Assembly (NCBI GenBank): GCA_032433595.1
Contig: JASWJB010000276.1
Coordinates: 1-60,111 of the forward strand
Length of the DNA: 60,111 nt
Direction: 5' to 3'
From: Conoideocrella luteorostrata
Taxonomy: Eukaryota > Ascomycota > Sordariomycetes > Hypocreales > Clavicipitaceae
Shown here: positions 54,513-60,111 of the stretch, in pieces
Layout of the letters: each line of letters opens with the position of its first letter
Numbering within the stretch: position 1 is the first letter of the stretch
Translations under genes and position numbers: made by a program
Notes under the pieces: generated by a model
The model's database searches: none
Told to the model about the DNA's origin: nothing
The model's input: only the letters and a program-made list of their open reading frames with translations

Positions 54513-57500
54513 ATGGCGGATTACCAGTACGATCCTCGGGCTCAGCAACGGCCGACTCCTCCTCGCGGTTATCCCGATCCCAACAACTATCAACGAGATG
54601 CTGCCTTCTCCAACATCTTCGGTGCGGCGCCCCCCCCGGGACGATCTCAGACCATGTCGTCGTCTTCCACCGTTCCCTCGATGATGGACCAGGGCAGAAC
54701 ACAGACTATGTCTTCGACGGCTTCGGGTGCTTCGGGCATGCAGCGTCAACCTCCGCCGCGGCCGCAACAAGGTTATTACGGCGAGCGAGACCCCATGGCA
54801 CAACGGCCTCGCCACAACGATCCCAACATGGGAGGAGGATACTACCCGGCAACACGTTCTTCTTCTGCACAACAGGTTCCTTCCCATCAAGGCCACTATG
54901 GGCAAAATCAGCCGCGGCGAGGATATCCAGGTCCCGGTGGCCCTCCTCCCCCTCGGATGGAGTCGCGAGGTCCACCACCTCAGGCTGCAGGAGCGCGATA
55001 CGGGCCTCAGGGAGGCGGCTATCAGGGTGGCCCAAGACCTGCTCTTAATAGCGATCCTTATCGTTCGCAGTCATTGGCTTCTGCTCCTCGGCCACAAATG
55101 TATCACCCGCCCCCGAGTTCGTACCAGCAGTCGCCAGCAAACCAATTCCGCCAGGCCGCCTACTCGAATCACAACTCAGCAAGGACAACAGCGCAAGGCA
55201 GAGTCGTCCCTGAACGTCACCACGAGGACCGCTCCATGTCAATGACTGGCTCTTACTACCCTATGGCAAACGACGCTCATCAGACAATGAGCGGCCGAGT
55301 TATCCCCAATCGACGAGCTCCCAACGATGCCGCCATGTCAAATGGCTACCCGTCTAATGGAACGCTTCCGACTGCGCCTGGGACTCAAACTCGCACTACT
55401 AGTATGGTGTCGTCTACTGGTCTTCCCGAACATGCTAGAACAATGTCGATGGCTTCGACTGCAGCCTCCACGATTGCCCCCTCGGAGTCAGATGCCAGTA
55501 CGATTGTTGGGGGTCGACCATCCAGGAGCAAGTCTGTTGAGAGTGAGCGACCGCACACAGCGACCAAGATCCGGCCACCCCTCGTTTATCCCGCTCTTCT
55601 GTCGAGAGTGGCCGAATGTTTCCGCAAAAAGATCATCACTGGAGACCGGACGAAGAACGAACTCACCTACAAGAATGCATTCAGCGGGTCGGAGGCTGTG
55701 GATGTCTTGTCGTACATTATTAGGACGACCGACCGAAACCTGGCCTTGTTGCTCGGCCGTGCTCTCGACGCTCAGAAGTTCTTTCATGATGTAACCTACG
55801 AGCACAGACTGCGAGACTCGCAGGCCGAAATGTACCAATTCAGAGAAAACTTGATGGAGGAGCCCGAGGAAAAGCCCCCTGTCGATGGCGTCTTTGTTTT
55901 GCTATCGGAATGTTACTCACCAACCTGCACCAGAGATCAGCTGTGCTACTCAATTGCTTGTCCACGACGGTTAGAACAGGTTTCTAGGCTGAACCTCAAG
56001 GTTAACCCCGGTGGCCTGCGAAAAGACGATGCTACGAATGTCAATGATGATGAAGTTGACCAGACGGACGAGCAGAAACTTTGGATCAACTCTGTTCCGA
56101 AAGAAGTTGCTGATGCGGTTGGCGAACGGGAAAAGAAGCGACAGGAAGTCATTTCTGAAATCTGCTACACTGAGAGAGACTTTGTCAAGGATCTTGAGTA
56201 CCTTCGTGATTTTTGGATTCTGCCTTTGCGATCGAAGGCCTCGCCCATCCCACTGCAGCGCCGGGACAAGGTCGTAAAGAATATTTTCAGTAATATCGTC
56301 GATCACCCAAGTATTCATACCGTCAGCTCGCGGTTTGCGACTTCGATTACCAACCGACAGCAAAAGGAACCCATTGTGCACAATATCGGCGATATCTTCC
56401 TCGAGTTTGCACCGCTGTTCGAGCCATTCATCTACTATGGTTCCAAACAATTGGAGGGAAAGTTTGAATTTGAGAATGAGCGATCCGTCAACCCCTTCTT
56501 CTCCAAGTTTGTCGATGAGATTGAACGGCGCAAAGAGTCAAGAAAGCTTGAGCTCAACGGTTACCTCACCAAACCAACCACTCGTCTGGCTCGGTACCCT
56601 CTGCTTCTGGAAAACGTGCTCAAATATACAGAGGACGGGAACCCGGATAAGGAGGACATCCCTAAGGTGTTGACTGTGATTCGTGACCTTCTTGGGAGAG
56701 TCAATGCCGAATCTGGAAAAGCCGAGAATAGATTCAACTTGAGACGTCTTCACGAACAATTGCGATTCCGTCCCAATGAAAGAGTCGACCTTAGACTCAC
56801 CGAAGACGGGCGAGAGTTGGTATTTAAAAGCCAATTCAAAAAGTCTCCCACCGATCCGGCAGAAATTACAGCCTTCTTATTTGATCACGCTGTTCTACTG
56901 GTCCGTGTCAAGCAGAATGGCAAGAATGAGGAGATCAAAGCCTACAGGCGGCCTATTCCCCTGGAGCTACTGGCTATCCGCGAAATGGACGAGGTGATCC
57001 CCGGACAAGGCATCAAACGCTCATCGTCTAGTCTTATCCCGTCAATACGAACCAACAATGCTGATACCAAGAAGGGTGAAGGATGGCCCATCACCTTCCG
57101 CCATTTGGGCAAGGCCGGCTATGAGTCGACTCTTTACGCCTCTAATCAGGCTGCTCGTAAGAAGTGGCTGGAGTTCATTGACAACGCGCAGCAACGCCTC
57201 CGTGCTCGTGCAGACTTTTTCAACACCACCATCATTTCCAGCAACTTCTTTGTGGGCACAAACCAGATTAATTGCGTTACACCATTCGGTATGTTTCGGG
57301 CTCGCCTCTGCTCCCAATTGACAATCACAATCAAAATACAGCAGTACTAACAGTAGCCTTTGTAGATGGCGGACGTAAACTCTTGTATGGTACGGACAAC
57401 GGCGTTTATCTCTCTGATCGCAAGAACAAGGAGCAGATCCCGAGAAGGGTACTGGAGTCTCCCAACGTCACCCAGATCGACATATTGGAGGAATATCAAC

Positions 57501-58427
57501 TACTGCTGGTTCTGTCCAACAAGACCCTTCAGTCTTACTCCGTTACTGCTCTGAATCCTGACGAACCTGCCATGACCAAGAGACCAAAGAAGATTCAGAA
57601 TCATTGCAGCTTCTTCAAAACGGGCATCTGCTTGGGAAGACATTTGGTGTGCTGTGTCAAGTCGTCTGCTCTGTCCACCACCATCAAGGTCTTTGAACCT
57701 AATGATGCCATGACCAAGGGTAAGAAACAGAAAGGTCTTGGCAAGTTCATGGCGGGTGGGCATGATGAGCTCAAACCATTCAAGGAGTTCTACATCCCTA
57801 CCGAGTCATCTTCAGTCCACTTCCTCAAGTCCAAGCTTTGCGTGGCATGTGCTCGAGGCTTTGAGGTTGTCTCGCTTGAGACACTGGAAACGCAGTCACT
57901 CCTCGACCAGGCTGATACCTCTCTGGACTTTGTCGCGCGTAAGGAAAATGTTAGGCCGATCCATATCGAACGACTCAATGGAGAGTTCCTGCTTAATTAC
58001 TCCGAGTTTTCGTTCTTTGTTAACCGCAATGGTTGGCGAGCTCGACCCGAGTGGCGCATTGACTGGGAGGGAACTCCAATCAGCTTTGCTCTCAGCTATC
58101 CTTGGATTCTTGCCTTTGAAAATAACTTTATCGAGTTACGGAACATTGAAAACGGTGCGGTACACATTGTACCCCACAAGAATATTCGCATGCTTCATAG
58201 CAGTACTCACGAGGTAAGGCAATTAATTTTATCCTTGACCACCAGTTGAAATTGCTTTCTTCTCCTTCTCGGTTGACCCAAAGCCGCTCTAACGCATGTG
58301 CCAGATATTATTTGCATACAAGGATGAGCGAGGAGAAGATGTTGTCGAATCCATTGACTTTTGGAAGAATGATCGAAGATCCCAGATTCTGGGTGGCTCG
58401 TCTTCTCCCCATCTAGGCAGTATCTGA
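54513..58427 (+). CDS. ROM2: Rho1 guanine-nucleotide exchange factor, ROM2-like (DEP-DH-PH-CNH)
   Basis: Three exons (54513-57288, 57342-58213, 58305-58427) join in phase to 1256 residues. The first 350 are Pro/Gln/Ser-rich and disordered. A DEP domain follows at about 355-450 (YPALLSRVAECFRKKI, SGSEAVDVLSYII). The DH (RhoGEF) domain starts near 540 (KRQEVISEICYTERDFVKDL) and contains GYLTKPTTRLARYPLLLENV. A PH-like region lies at about 755-905, and a CNH/citron domain from about 925 (AVLTVAFVDGGRKLLYGTDN) to the end. This order is that of fungal Rom2/Rgf proteins, which activate Rho1 at the plasma membrane for cell-wall integrity signalling and glucan synthesis. For intron 1, I chose the acceptor that keeps AVLTVAFVDGG; a later acceptor would drop nine residues. 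The last exon ends SSSPHLGSI. Confidence 0.94.
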
Positions 58428-59351
58428 AATCCCTCACGAGAAGCGGATGCGCTTGTATTTCGACTCCCACGACCATAGAATAGAGTCACCGCCCATTCCA
58501 GGAAATCACGTTCTTGGTCGACTTGCAATATCAAGGAGCTTACCTCTTAATGCCATATCATATCCCTTACCTTTCTGATAGCCGGCGGCCTTGTATTTTC
58601 TTCTTCTTGTTCTTTTTTCTCTCTCTTGGAATGGAGGGAACAAAGATTGTTCTGGAGCGTTACATTATTTACTATTATGGTTTTATATTTTCCCGCTAAC
58701 CTTTGCTGGGCACAGAGTTGCGTGGACGAGCCGAAAGCTGTGAGACCAAAGTGGGCTACGATCATCTCTCTATTCAGGTGCTTCCTTATCTTTGGTATTA
58801 CTAGTGGAAACTTTGAAATACATGAGGGTTCAGTATCAAGTAGCAAGCAGTCAACTACTAGCCACCGGTTGAAGTTTGTATCGTTGAGACCGCTTTGGTA
58901 TTGCACTTTGTTAAGGCAGGTGGTGATTTTGAGGCAAACCTAAAGGGCTTGCGCCTCTTGAGGAGAGGTAGACGCATAATGGGAAAGACGGGAAGGAGAG
59001 ATGTCAATTAGAGCAGAGAGCACAATCGGAGAAAGCAGGGCCTGTGGCCAAAAACCTGTCAAGTTTGACCAGATGATCCAGGCGTGAAGAGTACTGTGTT
59101 TTTTTTTTTTTTTGTTTTCGCCCCGAAATCCCACCAGCGTTAAACAAACATTGCACAACCCAGACTTTGCAGTATGCAGTACAAGTAATTGCGCATAGTC
59201 GTGCTAAGTAAGGTTACATGAATATTCCTTGTATATAAACCATCAAGTAGCCCCGTATGATGCATGGATGGTAGCTGCTCCCCTGAAAAATATTCCGCCT
59301 CGTTTCGTGAAATACACATGACCAACAGCTCGCCGTCTGGACGCCACTTCG
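58428..59351. other. Convergent intergenic region
   Basis: About 920 bp between convergent genes, including a T15 run at 59099-59113. Expected to be the 3' UTRs. No gene recognised. Confidence 0.45.
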
Positions 59352-60111
59352 CTATACGCCTAACATGTTCTCAACCCTCATATTCGCCACATGTACTGCC
59401 GTCCACCTCTGCTCCCTGTTCGGCCTTGGACCCCGTCTCCCCTGCCACAAGCCCATCTCATCCAGCAACACCTCCACCACAGTCACAAACCGCGGAGTCG
59501 CGTCTCCTTCCTCCTCCTCCTCCTCCTCCTCCTCCTCCTCCTCCTCCCCCACCCCCTCGTCGTCATGATCGTCAGTTCTGCCCGCTCTTGCAATACCCCG
59601 AGTGAGCTCCTCCGCGTCACGCCTTGTCCTTGGAACACGCGAGCATAGCAGATGCAGATCGAGGAGCTGGGTGAACGCGAGCCCGAAGGAGGGCTTGTTT
59701 CGTCGACTGGTACCTTGGGGGTGGTGGTAGCCGGGGATAGGGAGCGCGGGGGGGTTGAATATGCTTCTGAGGGAAGGGTCTATGGGCTTCTGCTGGGGCT
59801 TTGGCCTGGGGGAGTTGCTGTTCGTGGTATCGTGGGATGAAGCACTGCCGCCGGCGGTGGCGGCGGTGGAGTTGAGGATGAAGATGAGTGGGTGCGAGGC
59901 CAAGTTGCGGGACAGGTAGCGCAGGCGAGAGGCGAGCAGGGAGAGGGTACGGTGAGCGGCTGGTTTGGTGCGCTGGGTGAACAGCGAGGTTAGTAGGGCG
60001 GAGAAGTGTGTGATGAGGATGAAGGTTGGTGGTGAGTCCTGTTGCTGCTGCTGCTCCCCCTGTTCCTGTTCCGGCTCGATGGTAGTTTTGCCTGCTGCTG
60101 CTGCTGCTGCT
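59352..60111 (-). CDS. RAD51-paralogue-like protein, partial (5' part beyond the right edge)
   Basis: The frame is open from the right edge of the window to a stop at 59352, giving 253 visible residues. TFILITHFSALLTSLF, then LLASRLRYLSRNLASHPLIF and ILNSTAA fit the strand-helix pattern around and after the Walker B region of RecA-fold proteins. NKPSFGLAFTQLLDLHLLCS fits the later conserved K-P-x-x-G-x-x-x-x-x-x-x-D segment of RAD51 paralogues. If so, it acts in homologous recombination. An unusual run of about 13 Glu, encoded by a CTC/CTT-type triplet repeat on the plus strand, and a Gln/Ala-rich stretch at the edge interrupt the fold. The Walker A motif lies outside the window, so the assignment is tentative. 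The first in-window ATG (59903) is not a true start. Confidence 0.5.
   Translation of the reverse strand, partial: AAAAAAGKTTIEPEQEQGEQQQQQDSPPTFILITHFSALLTSLFTQRTKPAAHRTLSLLASRLRYLSRNLASHPLIFILNSTAATAGGSASSHDTTNSNSPRPKPQQKPIDPSLRSIFNPPALPIPGYHHPQGTSRRNKPSFGLAFTQLLDLHLLCSRVPRTRRDAEELTRGIARAGRTDDHDDEGVGEEEEEEEEEEEEEGDATPRFVTVVEVLLDEMGLWQGRRGPRPNREQRWTAVHVANMRVENMLGV
59511..59553. repeat. CCT trinucleotide repeat inside the RAD51-paralogue-like gene
   Basis: About thirteen CCT/CTC units on the plus strand, read on the minus strand as a Glu run. The length is probably variable between strains. It stays in frame because the unit is three bases. Confidence 0.85.

Overview
The window is nuclear DNA of a filamentous ascomycete. 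Genes are broken by short introns (about 50-125 nt, GT..AG, phase-consistent), spaced roughly one per 3 kb, and mix universal eukaryotic housekeeping genes with families known mainly from Pezizomycotina. The protein sequences look Sordariomycete, and I would guess Hypocreales. That placement rests on family recall, not on a search. No operon, CRISPR array, tRNA, rRNA or secondary-metabolite cluster was seen.

Left third (1-25 kb): a protein with an AreA GATA-like (DUF1752) domain; a 1414-residue Ser/Pro-rich protein that may be an eisosome SEG-type scaffold; a weak two-exon orphan; a conserved C-x2-C protein of unknown role; a CTI6-type PHD protein of the Rpd3L deacetylase complex; the mitochondrial ribosome-assembly GTPase MTG1; a BOR1/SLC4-type anion transporter; a 15-PGDH-like SDR; and a small disordered fungal protein.

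Middle (25-47 kb): a 3.8-kb gene-poor gap, then mitochondrial enoyl-thioester reductase (ETR1), the Ran exchange factor RCC1, fumarase, the class III PI 3-kinase VPS34, a possible small secreted protein, a DUF4336 protein, a broken Tc1-like transposase fragment and the SMC5/6 subunit NSE4.

Right part (47-60 kb): a second gene-poor stretch with a hexanucleotide repeat, an unnamed conserved protein, the V-ATPase proteolipid c' (VMA11), a ROM2-type Rho1 exchange factor (DEP-DH-PH-CNH), and a RAD51-paralogue-like gene cut by the right edge.

The genes do not form one pathway. Mitochondrial function recurs (MTG1, ETR1, fumarase), as do endomembrane and cell-cortex function (VPS34, VMA11, ROM2, possible SEG) and chromatin or genome maintenance (CTI6, RCC1, NSE4, RAD51 paralogue). 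The most striking unexplained signal is a 9-bp element, TACGGAGTA, or its complement. It occurs about twenty times, always between the genes I recognise, sometimes as head-to-head pairs forming 16-bp palindromes. I found no convincing undescribed multi-gene system.
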